NCBI GenBank assembly: GCA_033557465.1
Contig: CM066044.1
Span: forward strand, 192,750,184-192,814,183
Direction: 5' to 3'
Length of the DNA: 64,000 nucleotides
Source of the DNA: Ichthyophis bannanicus
Lineage: Eukaryota > Chordata > Amphibia > Gymnophiona > Ichthyophiidae
Part shown: positions 39,770-50,302 of the stretch, piece by piece
How the letters are laid out: the number at the start of each line of letters is the position of its first letter
How positions within the stretch are numbered: the stretch's first letter is position 1
Notes under the pieces: model-generated
The model's database searches: none
What the model was told of the DNA's origin: nothing
Seen by the model: only the letters and a program-made list of their open reading frames with translations
Translations under genes and position numbers: made by a program

Positions 39770-39874
39770 GGACACGATCAGGAAACTTTATTTTCATGGT
39801 GGTAGATCACCGGCACTTTCGGCCGGAAAAAGTAGATCACGACCTGTTCGAAGTTGGACATGCCTAGCATATAG

Positions 39875-40556
39875 GATGTGCATCATTCCAGTCTCCTTAA
39901 AAAGATGGCAGTCAAACCATTTACTCAATGTTACCACTGGGGTTAGTAAGCTGACTTCTTAGAAGGTACTTCCCTTTTAAAAATTAAAACCAAGCATCCT
40001 TTATCAATCCTCTCGACTTCTGCAAGACACATTGTAGCTGTACTTTGGAGCGCCCATGAAAGCTGCCTTCTTCCAGGTTTGTTTTAAACATATATGGACA
40101 AGAGTTCTCAGAAAGAGGATGGTTTGAGAAACAATTTGATAGACTGGAAAAACTTGCTGCCTTATTATGCAGATATATATTTTGGAGGGATTATATTCAC
40201 TATGCATACTGATCTCTGAAGTAGTAGAAGTCAGACCATCACATGAGAAACGTTAACCTGAATTGTTCTGTTTATGGGAGGAGGAGGAGTATATGGATTT
40301 AGTTCATGACCTTTTCAGGAATCTCTCAAGGCGAGTTACTTTCAGATTCATTGAGTATTTTCCTATTTCCGGAGGGGTTATAATTTAAGTTTGTAACTCA
40401 GGCAATGTAGAGTTCAGTGAACTTCAATAGTATCTTAGAATCCAATAGCAGCTGGATGTATTTAGCAAAGTATTATATTTTCAGGGGTTTCACCTGTGTG
40501 ATAGCACCTGTTAGGGAGGGTCCCTGCCATTTGTTCATATGCAAGCACAAACAAAC
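39875..40556. other. RAB40C intron, no gene seen
   Basis: Unassigned intronic sequence between the hAT right target duplication and CR1 copy 2. Confidence 0.5.
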
Positions 40557-41645
40557 CTATGTATTTTAGATTTCAGTAAAGCCTTTGACACTGTTCCTCA
40601 CAGGCGACTTATAAACAAACTGAGCACCCTAGGGATGGACCCTAAAGTTACTGCTTGGGTTAGAAATTGGTTGGGTGGGAGGCGACAAAGAGTACAAGTA
40701 AATGGAGCTCACTCTGAGGAGAAGGATGTTACCAGTGGTGTGCCCCAGGGATCTGTCCTTGGTCCGATTCTTTTTAACATCTTTGTTAGTGATATAGCGG
40801 AAGGGCTGTCTGGTAAGGTTTGCCTCTTTGCGGATGATACCAAAATCTGCAATAAAGTAGACACCCAGGAAGGTGTAGATAACATAAGGAGGGATCTAGC
40901 TAAGCTTGAAGAATGGTCTAGAATTTGGCAGCTGGGATTTAATATTAAAAAATGTAAGGTCATGCATTTGGGCTGCAGCAATCCAAGGGAGCAATACAGC
41001 ATAGGAGGTGAAGTACTTTTGTCCACTAAAGAAGAGCGGGACCTAGGCGTAGTTGTGTCCGATGATCTTAAAGTAGCTAAACAGGTAGAAAAAGCGACGG
41101 CAAAAGCTAGAAGGATGCTTGGGTGCATACGGAGAGGAATGGCTAGCAGAAAAAAGGAGGTGATAATGCCTCTGTATAAGTCTTTGGTGCGACCTCATTT
41201 GGAGTATGGTGTGCAATTCTGGAGACCGCACCTTCAAAAGGATGTGAACAGGATGGAGTCGGTGCAGAGGGTTGCTACTAAGATGATTAGTAGTCTTCAT
41301 TATAAAGCATATGAGGACAGACTTAAGGATCTTAATATGTACACCTTAGAGGAAAGGCGGGATAGAGGTGATATGATTGAGATGTTTAAATACCTCCGTG
41401 GCATAAATGTTCAGGGAGAGAGCCTCTTTCAATTGAAAGCAAGTTCTGCGACGAGGGGACATGGGATGAGGGTGAAGGGAGATAGATTCAGGAGTGATAT
41501 GCGGAAATATTTCTTTACGGAAAGAGTAGTGGATCCGTGGAATAGTCTCCCAGTGGAGGTGGTAGAAATGAGGACAGTAACTGAATTCAAAAAAGCATGG
41601 GACCAACACAGAGGATCTCTAAAGGTAAAAAGTGGACTGTTGTAG
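40557..41645 (+). CDS. CR1 reverse transcriptase C-terminal part, open frame
   Basis: About 360 codons without a stop: LDFSKAFDTVPH (motif A), SGVPQGSVLGPILF (motif B), LFADDTKICN (motif C with catalytic FADD), then thumb and C-terminal region (KARRMLGCIRRGMASRK, FWRPHLQKDVNRME, MEMFKYLRGINVQG). Lacking the N-terminal fingers, endonuclease and ORF1, it is a fragment and not a functional gene, but the frame is undamaged, indicating recent insertion. The ATG at 40539 is outside CR1 sequence and is coincidental. Confidence 0.85.
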   Translation, partial: LCILDFSKAFDTVPHRRLINKLSTLGMDPKVTAWVRNWLGGRRQRVQVNGAHSEEKDVTSGVPQGSVLGPILFNIFVSDIAEGLSGKVCLFADDTKICNKVDTQEGVDNIRRDLAKLEEWSRIWQLGFNIKKCKVMHLGCSNPREQYSIGGEVLLSTKEERDLGVVVSDDLKVAKQVEKATAKARRMLGCIRRGMASRKKEVIMPLYKSLVRPHLEYGVQFWRPHLQKDVNRMESVQRVATKMISSLHYKAYEDRLKDLNMYTLEERRDRGDMIEMFKYLRGINVQGESLFQLKASSATRGHGMRVKGDRFRSDMRKYFFTERVVDPWNSLPVEVVEMRTVTEFKKAWDQHRGSLKVKSGLL

Positions 41646-41720
41646 TTGTTGTTATGGAAGGACAGACTAGATGGGCCCTGTGGTCTTTTTCTGTCATCAT
41701 GTTTCTATGTTTCTATTTGG
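40557..41720 (+). mobile_element. CR1-type LINE, 5'-truncated copy 2
   Basis: Starts within the RT gene at the LDFSKAFDTVPH block and ends GGAAGGACAGACTAGATGGGCC...TTTCTATGTTTCTAT. It matches copy 1 (23042-24640) almost base for base over the shared part. No clear flanking duplication was seen. Confidence 0.85.
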
Positions 41721-42258
41721 ATTAAGACAAAAAGGGAAGGACTTGGTCTCAAAAGGGTATTTAGTTTAAAGTGCCGGTGGGGACATAATCTCCTGCCAGC
41801 AGAGAAGAAAGAAGAGGTTGCAACTAAGGCCAAGACGACTCAACTCTACCAGCAGAAACTCGATCTGCTGGCAGAGGCTGCTGCAGCATAGCCCCTGAAA
41901 GTAAGGTTGGAGCGTGGGGAAGGGTAGGAAGAAAAGTTAAAGTGGGAGTGAACATAGAAAAGGAAAGGGAGTAGATGAGTATACAAGCGGGAAGGAAAGG
42001 AAGGGAGAGAGGAAGAGAATGGGATGGGGATAGCCAGGAAATAAGAGTGCAAGAAAGTGCGTCTGGGAAGGGTAACAGAAGGTTGAGGGGATGGGGGGAG
42101 GAGTGAGTGCAAGAGGAGTCAAAGGAAGACGTGCTGGAGGAGTTGGGAAATGAGTGTGTACATTTCAACCTATTTCTTCTTTATCTACATAGTGATTTGC
42201 TTTAAACACAATTTTAAAAAAATACAATAATTTAAAATTAATGTTTTCCCTATCTTAC
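41721..42258. other. RAB40C intron with polypurine tract
   Basis: 41890-42130 is almost all purine on the plus strand (GGGAAGGGTAGGAAG and similar), an asymmetric tract. Just upstream, CTGCCAGCAGA and TCTGCTGGCAG form a short inverted repeat (41796-41875). No coding feature is supported. Confidence 0.5.
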
Positions 42259-42336
42259 CTCATCTATCTCTTTGATCCAGCGATCTATGCCATCAAATGA
42301 CCAACGGTTAGTGATATCATATACCAGGAGGATTCC
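42259..42336 (-). CDS. RAB40C: RAB40C internal exon (26 codons, Rab switch II/alpha region)
   Basis: A 78-bp phase-0 exon on the minus strand encoding [12 protein letters not shown] then [14 protein letters not shown]. It has a polypyrimidine-CTCACAG acceptor and a GTAAG donor. The sequence is the RAB40 family block following SYSRGAQ and preceding HAPGVP, so it splices directly in phase to exon 14860-15082. The [11 protein letters not shown] wording favours RAB40C over RAB40B (which, from memory, has IILVYDIANRW). The N-terminal GTP-binding exons were not found to the right and probably lie outside the window. It was too short to appear among long open frames. Confidence 0.93.
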
Positions 42337-43311
42337 CTGTGAGAGAAGAAAAGATGGCTGGTGATTATTATGAAATACCAGTCCCTGCTTACTAAACTTC
42401 TGGTATTATTGTAAATTATACACCCTAAAGAAGTCTGCATGATCTGACAAGTCTCTGCCACAATTCAGCAGATATGAGAAGCTGCCCATTACTACGTGAC
42501 CTCCATTTTAGTGCAGAAGGAGGAGGTGCATGTCTTCTGCTAGGTGCCTGACAAGCAAATGTAGATTAAAAAGTATCTTCAGCTTACTGTGGCAAACTTC
42601 CAAAGAACGCATAGTAACTATCTACAGATATAAAGTTAGCTAGTTAAAGGCGTTAAAACTGTTCTGCTTCCTGAACAATTGTTAATGATGGTTAGCCATA
42701 AACCAAGATGCACCACAACATTCACTTGTCTACATAGATGAAACATCTTCAGTACTTCCATATCCACCGACTTTATACACGCTATTTATGCAGGGCAAAG
42801 AAAATACAAGCATGTTTTTGAAAACTAAATACGTACCCCTATTTTCCTTTCAATATCCCACCCGTGGTCCTAAGATTCTTTTCCCATGGGTAAACATACA
42901 AGGGATATAATTTTCACCTCCACAGAGCTAACCAGGTAATTCTGTTAGCTACTCAGCGCCAGCCTTTTAAAAATTATCCTTTCGAAATTTCATTTGTAGT
43001 AGCCAGGTATGGCCATTCTTGTGTGTGCATTACAGAACCTGTGTAACGAACAACAGGCACGTGCTGGAAACAAAACATGATGCAAAAGGATTCAACTATC
43101 ATGGGATGAAAGGAAAACATGGGGTGAAATCAGTTTGTCCCGTCATGAACGAGATGAGGAACACTGAAGAGAATACTTTGAGAAAACCCTATGCAGGTAG
43201 TCTAACATCTGTAGACAATACTCCTTTGCAATTTTATCTCTGACCCTAGTGGGAAGGATTACACAATTTTTTTTCTTCTTTTGCAATGCTTTCCAAACCT
43301 TTGTTGAATAT
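42337..43311. other. RAB40C intron, no gene seen
   Basis: Intronic sequence upstream of the exon at 42259-42336. No exon or recognised repeat. Confidence 0.5.
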
Positions 43312-44164
43312 GGAGAAATTTTACATACTCAATTTTTTTTAAAATCTTGCTAGACCATTCCAGACGCATGGGTTATGCTCCCTTGCTAGCAGGTGAAGGT
43401 AGACTTAAGCATCTTTCAGTGTTATCACTAGGTATATTTGCTGGTGCAGCATTGAGAGAAGTCAGTATGACACACTTCTCAAGCAATACACAAGCCTGAA
43501 AAACTCAAATGCACAACATTAGTAATCTAGAATCCAACTTTGCAACAGTTATCTTGTACAAGTATTTAGTTTTCTTACCGCAATGATTTCTGCATCAGAC
43601 CATGGCACTGGCAAAGTACTCAATCACAGCCAGACTCCCAAACCTGTAGAAAAAACAGGACTTGGCCTGGAAGATTCTAGCAGGATTCAAGAAAAGAAAA
43701 TCAGGTATGTAAAATTTCTCCTTCCTTATTATCCTGCTAGACAAATCCAGACATATGAAATGCACCCAAGCAAGCAGTCAAGACCCAGGGTGGGTGGAAG
43801 ACGATGTTCTGGACATAATTGCACTGCCAAAAAAGGTGCTCTGTGTTCCACTCCCACCCTCCCATGTAGTAATTCACAAAGGTGCTCAGAGAAGACTGGG
43901 TAGCTATCTTACAGACATCCTCTGGAGATAGTAAGGCAGACTCTGTCCAGGTGGAAGCCTGTGTCCTAGTGGAGTGATATCAGACTCCCCTCCAGGACAT
44001 ACTTGTCAGTCAGAAGGAACACTGACCCAATGGCCTCCTTAATCCACTCTGCTGTCTTGAAGGATGGTATAACAAAAATTCTATTAAACCACAAACCATA
44101 TCCTCAGACTGCTGAAGGAGAACAAATATTGTCCGACCAGCAGAAGGGATTTAGTAACTTTTGG
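43312..44164 (-). mobile_element. DIRS relic, copy H (recombinase end, ICR and left ITR)
   Basis: The left end starts GGAGAAATTTTACATAC (43312), and its inverse GTATGTAAAATTTCTCC appears at about 43705-43721, fused to TTCCTTATTATCC, an internal complementary region. Minus-strand coding (about 43800-44150) reads the recombinase end, for example YHSTRTQASTWTESALLSPEDVC and STFVNYYM, keeping the His, Arg and Tyr positions but with stops. The ITR (CCAGACGCATGGGTTATGC) resembles the end of copy G near 63465. The rest of the element is cut off by copy E at 44165. Confidence 0.75.
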
Positions 44165-44599
44165 TTCTCTAGGAACAACAGTAAGCCAGTCTTCACATAT
44201 GGGTGACGTCTGTGCTGACAGAGCCTGTGCAGAGCATTTCCCCAGCTTTCAAAGAAAGCCTTTGGGACATGCTACCATGCATGTGTCGTCCCCTTCCTGC
44301 CCAAAGGTGCCATCTTGCTCAGTCTTCTTTTTTCTCCACGGAGCCCAATGGACATCTGTCCTGTTTCCCCGGAAAAATCCTTGCTAATTATCCTTAAATG
44401 TTGGCTTTCCCGGTTTGTGTACTGGTTCCTCTTCCCACCTCGAACCGGCACCAAGCTCGGCGCTATTCTCGGTCCCTTTTTCATTTTTTGATCGAGGCTT
44501 GCTTAGACATGCGTTCACGCCCTTTGTCACCCAAGAGTTGACAACCCTGTCTGGAAGCTCCTCACCATGTCCCCCGGTGGGTTAAAAAAAATGTACCTG

Positions 44600-46990
44600 C
44601 TGGAGTCAAACCATGTCAGTGACAGACACCCATGACTGCTGCCTACACTGCCTGGGACCGGACCATGACAGCACCTCATGTGACCTGTGCCAGGCCATGA
44701 CATCTAAGACCAACAAAGAGAGGTCAGAGTTGCAGGACAAATTGTTCCCCAGGACCGACTTGGCCTCAGTCTCCCCGATGCCGAGCTCCAAGCCCAGCAC
44801 TTCCTGTGAGGCTCGAGTGTCCGCGAAGTCCCAAGGCAGCGGCTCTTCCTAGAAGACTTTGGACATGGAGAAAAAAGAAAAAGGCCTCAAAGTTTGCAGA
44901 GGATGAGCCAGAGAAACCCAGTAAAACTGCCCGGAGGGGCTCGGGCAACTCCGAGAAGCATGCTACCAAGGTCCTCAAGAAGGATTCCTCAGCTGGCGGA
45001 GACCGTGTGAGGCTTCTCAAGACCGTAGTCATTGAGGACGTGAAAGTGCCGGCGCCGGGCCCCTGAGATCCTCAGTGCCTGCGCTGAAAGCTGCGGAGCC
45101 TTCTGGCTTGGAAACCAGAATGGTGGCTATGGAGCAGAATATCACTGCTATCCTGGCCCTGCAGCACGCAATGATGGCTGGTTCGCCCGCATCATCCGCC
45201 CTGACGACTGGGCCCTGACTATAAGGGTGTCAAGCTGCGCTCCAAAGGCCTCGGGTAAGCCCTTAGCACTGGTCAAGTCCCGATCATCCATCCCTCGGGG
45301 GTCCCAATCACCTGCTCATCAGATGTCCGGTTCTCCCCAGCTAGCTTCCGTGACTCGGACACCAGTTCCACCTGCGACCGGTGCCAGGCCATGACCCCTA
45401 AAACCAACAGGAGGTCGTCTGAATTGCAGGGGAAGCTTTTCCCAAGGTCTGACTCTGCCCCGGCTTCCCCATCGTTGAGCCCCGAAGCCAGCCCTAAGAG
45501 AAAGGTCCAGGTGCCCTCGAAGTCCCATGGCAGTGGCTCCTCCGCTGCAGCCCTGGACCCTCCCAAAAAGAAGGAGGTGGTCCCGAAGGAGGTGCTTCCG
45601 ATCAAACCTGGCAAGTCCCTCGACGGGATTCAAGCAACTCCGAGCAGCGCCCTCAGAAAGTCCCGAGACAAGAGTCCTCGCCAGCAGAGACTGTTCCAGG
45701 ACCTGTGAACCTATAGACCTCCTCCAGGACACACTCTCCAGAGTGCCGGCGTCGGACCCGAGGCCTTCAGTGTCCACACTGAGTGCTGCACAGCCACTGG
45801 GCATAGAGTCACGCATGGTGGCTATGGAGCAGAGTCTCTTCTCCATCTTGGCCTTGCAGCGGGTGTTGACGTCAGGGGGCCCCCCCCCCCCCGGCATCTT
45901 CGGCCCTGATACTGGGCCCCCTGGCCTCAGGAGAGCCTCCAGGCATCAAACTTGGCACTGAGTTCCACCGGCCTCGGGTAAGTCCTCGGCGTCGATCAAA
46001 GTCTCGACCACGCTCCTCAGAGTTCCAGTCCTTGCTGGTGAGTTTCCCGATTCCTCAGGGCCGACCCTGGGGCTGACTCCTCGATGCCCTCGGGCTCCGA
46101 TGGGAGACACCAGGACGTCCCCTCAGAGTCATCTCCCCTGGAGCCTCAGTGCTACTCCCCAACTGAAGACGTGGCCTTTCATGACTTCATTCGGGACATT
46201 GCCCGGGCTCTCTCAATCCAGATGGAGTCAGAGGAACACCTGCACACCGAGAAGCTTGAGATCCTACAATATGAGTCCCCTCCCAAGGAGACTCACTGTG
46301 CCAGTTCCACCCATCCTCGAGAGATTGCTCCTCCAGATGTGCAAATCCCTGGACTCAGTGCCGGTGGTCAGTTGGCGTCTGGACACCATCTATCGCGTCC
46401 AGAAGGGCCCCGGGTTCCACAAGCCACAACTCCCCCCACAACTCAATGGTGGTTGAGTCCTCCATGCAAAAGCTGAAAAGCCAAAAGACCTACTCTTCAG
46501 TTCCCCCCCAGCAGGGAAGCCCGGGCCCTCGACGCCATGGGGCGCAAGTGCTACCAGGGTGCCATGCTCAAGTGCCAAATACAGGCATACGATTTGTACA
46601 GTGCCTGATACAGGAACTCAGAGTTCTCAGTGGGCCTCGCTGGGGAACCTCTGCAAAGCTTCCAGTCCCTAGCAGAAGTCATCCGGGACTGTTCCAAATT
46701 CCTCTCCTGGGCCACCTATGACTGGTTTGAGCCTGCGGCCAGGGTTGCAGCTGCCGGCATCGGTGCCCGGCATGGCTAGAGACCTCTGACCTGGAGCAGT
46801 GGGTACAGGAGAAGCTCCTGAATGTCCCCCTGCAATGGTGAGAACCTATTCGGGAAACCGATGTCTGATAAGGCTGCGGAGTAGGTAGTGACCCAACAGA
46901 GGCTGTCCAAAAAGGGCTACTCCCCAGCTGGCCACTACCAGCCTTAATCAAGGCAGCCTCACCAGTCCTCACAGACAAAAGGCCAAGGAT
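44600..46990 (+). pseudogene. Broken DIRS gag gene with internal tandem duplication, copy E
   Basis: Begins with SVTDTHDCCLHCLGPDHD...CDLCQAMTSKTN, keeping most of the zinc-finger-like cysteines seen in copy A. The segment from CDLCQAMTSKTN (about 44675) to about 45290 is repeated as CDRCQAMTPKTN (about 45376) to about 45985: both copies include KLFPR, SKSQGSGSS or SKSHGSGSS, and a METRMVAMEQ-like block. Later parts read TEDVAFHDFIRDIARALSIQ and LPPQLNGG(VESSMQKLK). Many frameshifts; dead. Confidence 0.75.
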
Positions 46991-47049
46991 ATGGGCTTAG
47001 GAAGCCCAAGGCTCCCAAGTCCCAGGCACCAGCTCCCATCCAACCGGGG

Positions 47050-48960
47050 GAAAGCTTTTGACTCCCTGGGCTGGGCCTCCCCTCCTCCGGGAGGTCCACC
47101 TCAGCTCAAAGGGGGTCAACTGGCCTCTTTTGTCCACAGATGGGCCAGCATCACCACAGACCAATGAGTTCTGCGAGTGGTGCAGGAGGGGTATTTCCTC
47201 CATCTGCAGCAGAATCCTACTTCCTAGGAGAGCCACCACAGCCTCTCCTCCACCAGGCCTTGCTCGCCAGAGCTCGCAGGCTTGCTCAGCGACAGGGCAG
47301 TGGAACTAGTATCCCATAACCTCTGGGGAAAGGGGTTCTACTCAAGGTATTTCCTTGTCCCAAAAAGAACAGGGGGTCTCCGGCCCATCCTGGACCTGCG
47401 CAACTTGAACAAGTTCCTGGTGAGGGAAAGTTCAAGATGCTCTCCCTTGGGACACTGCTGCCCTACCTCCAACCAGGGAGACTGGCTCTGCTCCTTGGAT
47501 CTCAAGGATGCTTACACCCATATTCTGACCCACTCCTCCCATAGGCATTATCTAAGATTGTGGGGGGGGGGGGGGGGAGCAGTACTACCAGTACAGGGTG
47601 CTGCCGTTCAACCTCGCCTCCTCTCCAAGGGTCTTTACAAAATGCCTAGCTGTCGTAGCCGCCCAAGCGCACCTCCAGGGGGCCCACGTCTTCCCTTACC
47701 TGGACGACTGGGTCATCCGAGGCAGCACACCTCTCGAAGCCAGGCAGGCCACAAGGCTCACTATTCACACCCTGCAGCAGTTGGAGTTCATCATCAACTA
47801 CCCCAAGACTTTGAATTCATAGAGGCCCAGCTGGACACACTGCGGGTCAGGGCAATCCTCCCTGATGCAGCTGGCATGGGATATGCAGAGCTCCAGTTTG
47901 GTGCCAGCTCGCCTACTCCTCCGCCTGCTAGGCCACATGATCTAGACAGTTCATGTTACGCCTTTGGCCCGCCTGCATATGCAGGCATCCCAGTGGTGCC
48001 TCCGTTCCCAGTGGACGCAGGCAACGGGCAGGCTGAGGGACAGAGTGAAGGTCACCCACCAGCTGGTGGCCTCCCTCATCTGGTGGAAGTCCCTACATCA
48101 CCTTAGGGCAGGGATGCCCTTCCAGGCACTGACCCCTCAGAGGGTCTTGACGACAGATGCCTCCCCTTGTAGGCTGGGACACACATTGCGAGGGCCAGTG
48201 TGCCCAAGGCACCTGGTCCCCAGAGGAATCCCTCCTGCATATCAATCTCCTCGAGCTCAGGGCCATCTTCCTGGCCCTTCAGGCCTTCGGCCAACTCCTG
48301 AGCGACCTCCCGGTCCTCAGACAATCAGGCTGCCATGTTCTTTCTGAACAAGCAGGGGGGTACGGGCTCCTACTCCCTCTGTCAGAAGGCAGTGGCCCTC
48401 CACTCCTTTGCAGTGCACAACCATATCCTTCTGAGGGCAGTGTACTTACTGGGTCAGGACAACTACCAGGTGGACAACCTCAGCCGGGTCCTTCGGCCTT
48501 ACGAGTGGTGCCTGGACCCAAGAGTGACCCGGAGGCTTTTCCGCCTCTGGGGAAGATCCTGGCTGGCCTGTTCGCCTCCCCAGACAACTCACAGCTGTCC
48601 AAATTCTGCTCTCCTCAGCCACATCGCAGGAGGGTGGCAGTGGACGTCTTCCTTATCTCCTGGTCACAGGGCCTGCTTTATGCATTCCCACCGACACCTC
48701 AGATAGCCAAGTGCCTTTTCAAGATCCAGAGCGAGTACGCCTCAGTGATCCTGATTGCTTCCAGGTGGCCCAGGCAGCCCTGGTTCCCCCTACTGCTCCT
48801 CTCCCTGTTGGTGGCAACTCAAATACCACTGGGCCGGGACCCGGACTTCCTGTCCCAGGAGGGAGGTTATCTGCTACACACCCAACCTGGCGTCCCTAAT
48901 GCTGACAATGTGGCTGCTGAAAGGGTAGCACTAGTCCCTATCAACCTCTCAGGTGCGGTT
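47050..48960 (+). pseudogene. Broken DIRS RT/RNase H gene, copy E
   Basis: Pieces: NLWGKGFYSRYFLVPKRTGGLRPIL and SLDLKDAYTHILTH (47282-47560), LPFNLASSPRVFTKCLA and VFPYLDDWVIRGS (47598-47822), ARLHMQASQWCLRSQWTQA (47964 on), LHINLLELRAIFLAL (48220s), MFFLNKQGGTG and LSRVLRPYEWCLDP (48335-48706), and LYAFPPTPQIAKCLFK. The order equals copy A. YLDDW and several RNase H residues survive. A G run near 47563-47577 and several frame changes inactivate it. Confidence 0.82.
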
Positions 48961-49236
48961 GAGGAAATCCCTCCTGGCCTCCCGGAAGCCATCCACCAGA
49001 AGGGCTTATGCCTTCGAGTGGTGGAAGTTTTCCATCTGGTGTGCAGAAAGGAATGAGAACCTGTCCTTCTGTCAGGTAAAGCTCATGCTGCAATACTTGC
49101 TGTACCTCTTACACTCGGGCTTGAAATAACTTGGTGAGGGTGCATCTCAGTGCCATAGCAGCTAACCATCACCCTATAGAGGGGAAGCTCTTCTCTGGCC
49201 AGCCTCTGGTCTCCAGATTCTTCAGGGGCCTCCTAT

Positions 49237-49508
49237 GAGGGAGGAGTGGTCTAGTGGTTAGGACAAGGTACTTCAGGCCGGAGGGCCGGGAGTTCAAGTC
49301 CCACCTGGGGACAGCAATCTCAGGCCGGAGGGACTGGGATTTCTAGTCCTATAGGTACTCCTTGTGGTTTTGGGCAAGCCACTTAACCCTCCATTGCCCA
49401 TGTTCCCTGTAAGTATTAGCGTATGTGTCTCATATCCCCTCGTGTTAAATGTATCCCCCAAATGACCGCTTTGACCCGGTGAAAAGCGGGATATAAATAC
49501 AGCTAAAT
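49237..49508 (+). repeat. CORE/MIR-like tRNA SINE inside DIRS copy E
   Basis: Same family as 22246-22534: GGAGTGGTCTAGTGGTTAGG head, GGGAGTTCAAGTCCCACC B box, CTTGTGGTTTTGGGCAAGCC core block, ACCGCTTTGACCCGG...GGGATATAAATACAGC tail. It interrupts the recombinase region of copy E between a GLK* block and a KPHLRPLAAE-like block that are adjacent in copy A. Confidence 0.8.
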
Positions 49509-49636
49509 AAATTCTCCAAGCCCCATCTCCGCCCTCTGGCAGCGGAATAGGACCTCAATGTGGTGCTCTCCCACCTCACTAGGCCACCCTGGAAGGTGGC
49601 CTTGGTGGTGTTGACGCAGAGTAAGCGAGCTGCAGG

Positions 49637-50289
49637 CCATGGAACAATACAGAGGCATTATATCATCCTTTGTTTTATTCTCCATTCATTTCCTTATGGT
49701 ACCTAGCATTCTATTTGCTCTCTTGGCAGCCGATGCACACTGGGTGGAGGGTTTCAACATGTTATCCACAATGACACCTAAATCTTTTTCCTGGGTGGTA
49801 GTTCCTAATGTGGAACTTGCACCATGTAATCATAGTTTGGGTTGTTCTTTCCTAGGTGCATAGCTTTGCACTTGTCCACATTAAATTTCATCTGTCATTT
49901 GGATGCCCAGTCTTCCAATTTATCTAGGTCCTCTTGCAATTTTTCACAATCCTCATGGGTTTTAACAACTTTGAATAATTTTGTGCCATCTGCAAATCTG
50001 ATTACCTCACTTGTTATTCCCATTTCCAGGTAATTTATGAATATATTAAAAAGCAGCAGACACAGCACAGATCCCTGGGGTACTCCACTATTCACCTTTC
50101 TCCATTGGAAAAATTGGCCATTTAGCCCTATCCTCTGCATTCTATCTTTTAACTAGTTCCTGATCCACAATAGTACACTGCGTCCTATCCCATGACTCTT
50201 TAATTTCGCCAAAAGTCTCTGATGAGGGACCTTGTCAAAGGCTTTCTGAAAATCCAGATACACTATATCAAGACCTAGAGGGATGTAGT
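49637..50289 (-). mobile_element. CR1-like LINE RT fragment, minus strand
   Basis: Minus-strand RT pieces: DIVYLDFQKAFDKVPHQRL (about 50153-50270), then VNSGVPQGSVLCLLLFNIF, IRFADGTKLFK (FADD changed to FADG) and, at the left edge, TKDDIMPLYC. Same family as the plus-strand copy that starts at 50290, with overlapping element coordinates, so it is a separate insertion and not a simple inversion of the same copy. Confidence 0.75.
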
Positions 50290-50302
50290 ACTGAAGTCCC
50301 AC

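Larger units (their letters stand above)
33835..39784 (-). mobile_element. Near-complete DIRS-type retrotransposon, copy B
   Basis: A 5.95-kb element on the minus strand with gag (37315-38925), RT/RNase H (35412-37313), recombinase frame (34372-37227, one stop), internal complementary region (34249-34348) and 123-bp ITRs (33881-34003 and 39647-39769) that look nearly identical. It belongs to a different, more GC-rich family than copy A. It is inserted in the hAT 3' UTR without visible target duplication, as expected for DIRS. Confidence 0.92.
24822..39866 (+). mobile_element. hAT DNA transposon (GTF2IRD2/Charlie-like), interrupted by nested insertions
   Basis: The termini are CAGGCATGTCCAAC (24822-24835) and its inverse GTTGGACATGCCTA (39853-39866). 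They are flanked by GAATATAG (24814-24821) and GCATATAG (39867-39874), an 8-bp duplication with one mismatch. A short motif GTAGATC recurs near both ends (about 24838-24860 and 39805-39838), like subterminal transposase-binding sites. The transposase gene (25795-33523) is split by a Penelope-like element, and the 3' UTR by DIRS copy B. Without the insertions the hAT would be only about 3.3 kb. Confidence 0.88.
44165..49640 (+). mobile_element. DIRS-type retrotransposon, degenerate copy E
   Basis: On the plus strand it has ITR (44165-44345, TTCTCTAGGAACAACAG...ACATATGGGTGACGTC), broken gag (44600-46990), broken RT/RNase H (47050-48960) and the start of the recombinase (49010-49640), the last split by a SINE (49237-49508). 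The far end with ICR and second ITR is missing. It belongs to the same family as copy D. A 660-bp segment of gag is tandemly duplicated, and poly-C and poly-G runs (about 45886-45895 and 47563-47577) disrupt the frames. Confidence 0.82.

Noticed and set aside
41646..41891. Lys/Glu/Ala-rich open frame after CR1 copy 2
   Set aside because: Short, starts in CR1 3' UTR, no recognised family; probably chance.
43573..43610. GTAAG-like donor and open codons read on the minus strand, as a possible RAB40C exon
   Set aside because: The translation (PWSDAEIIA) does not match RAB40 and it lies inside DIRS copy H.
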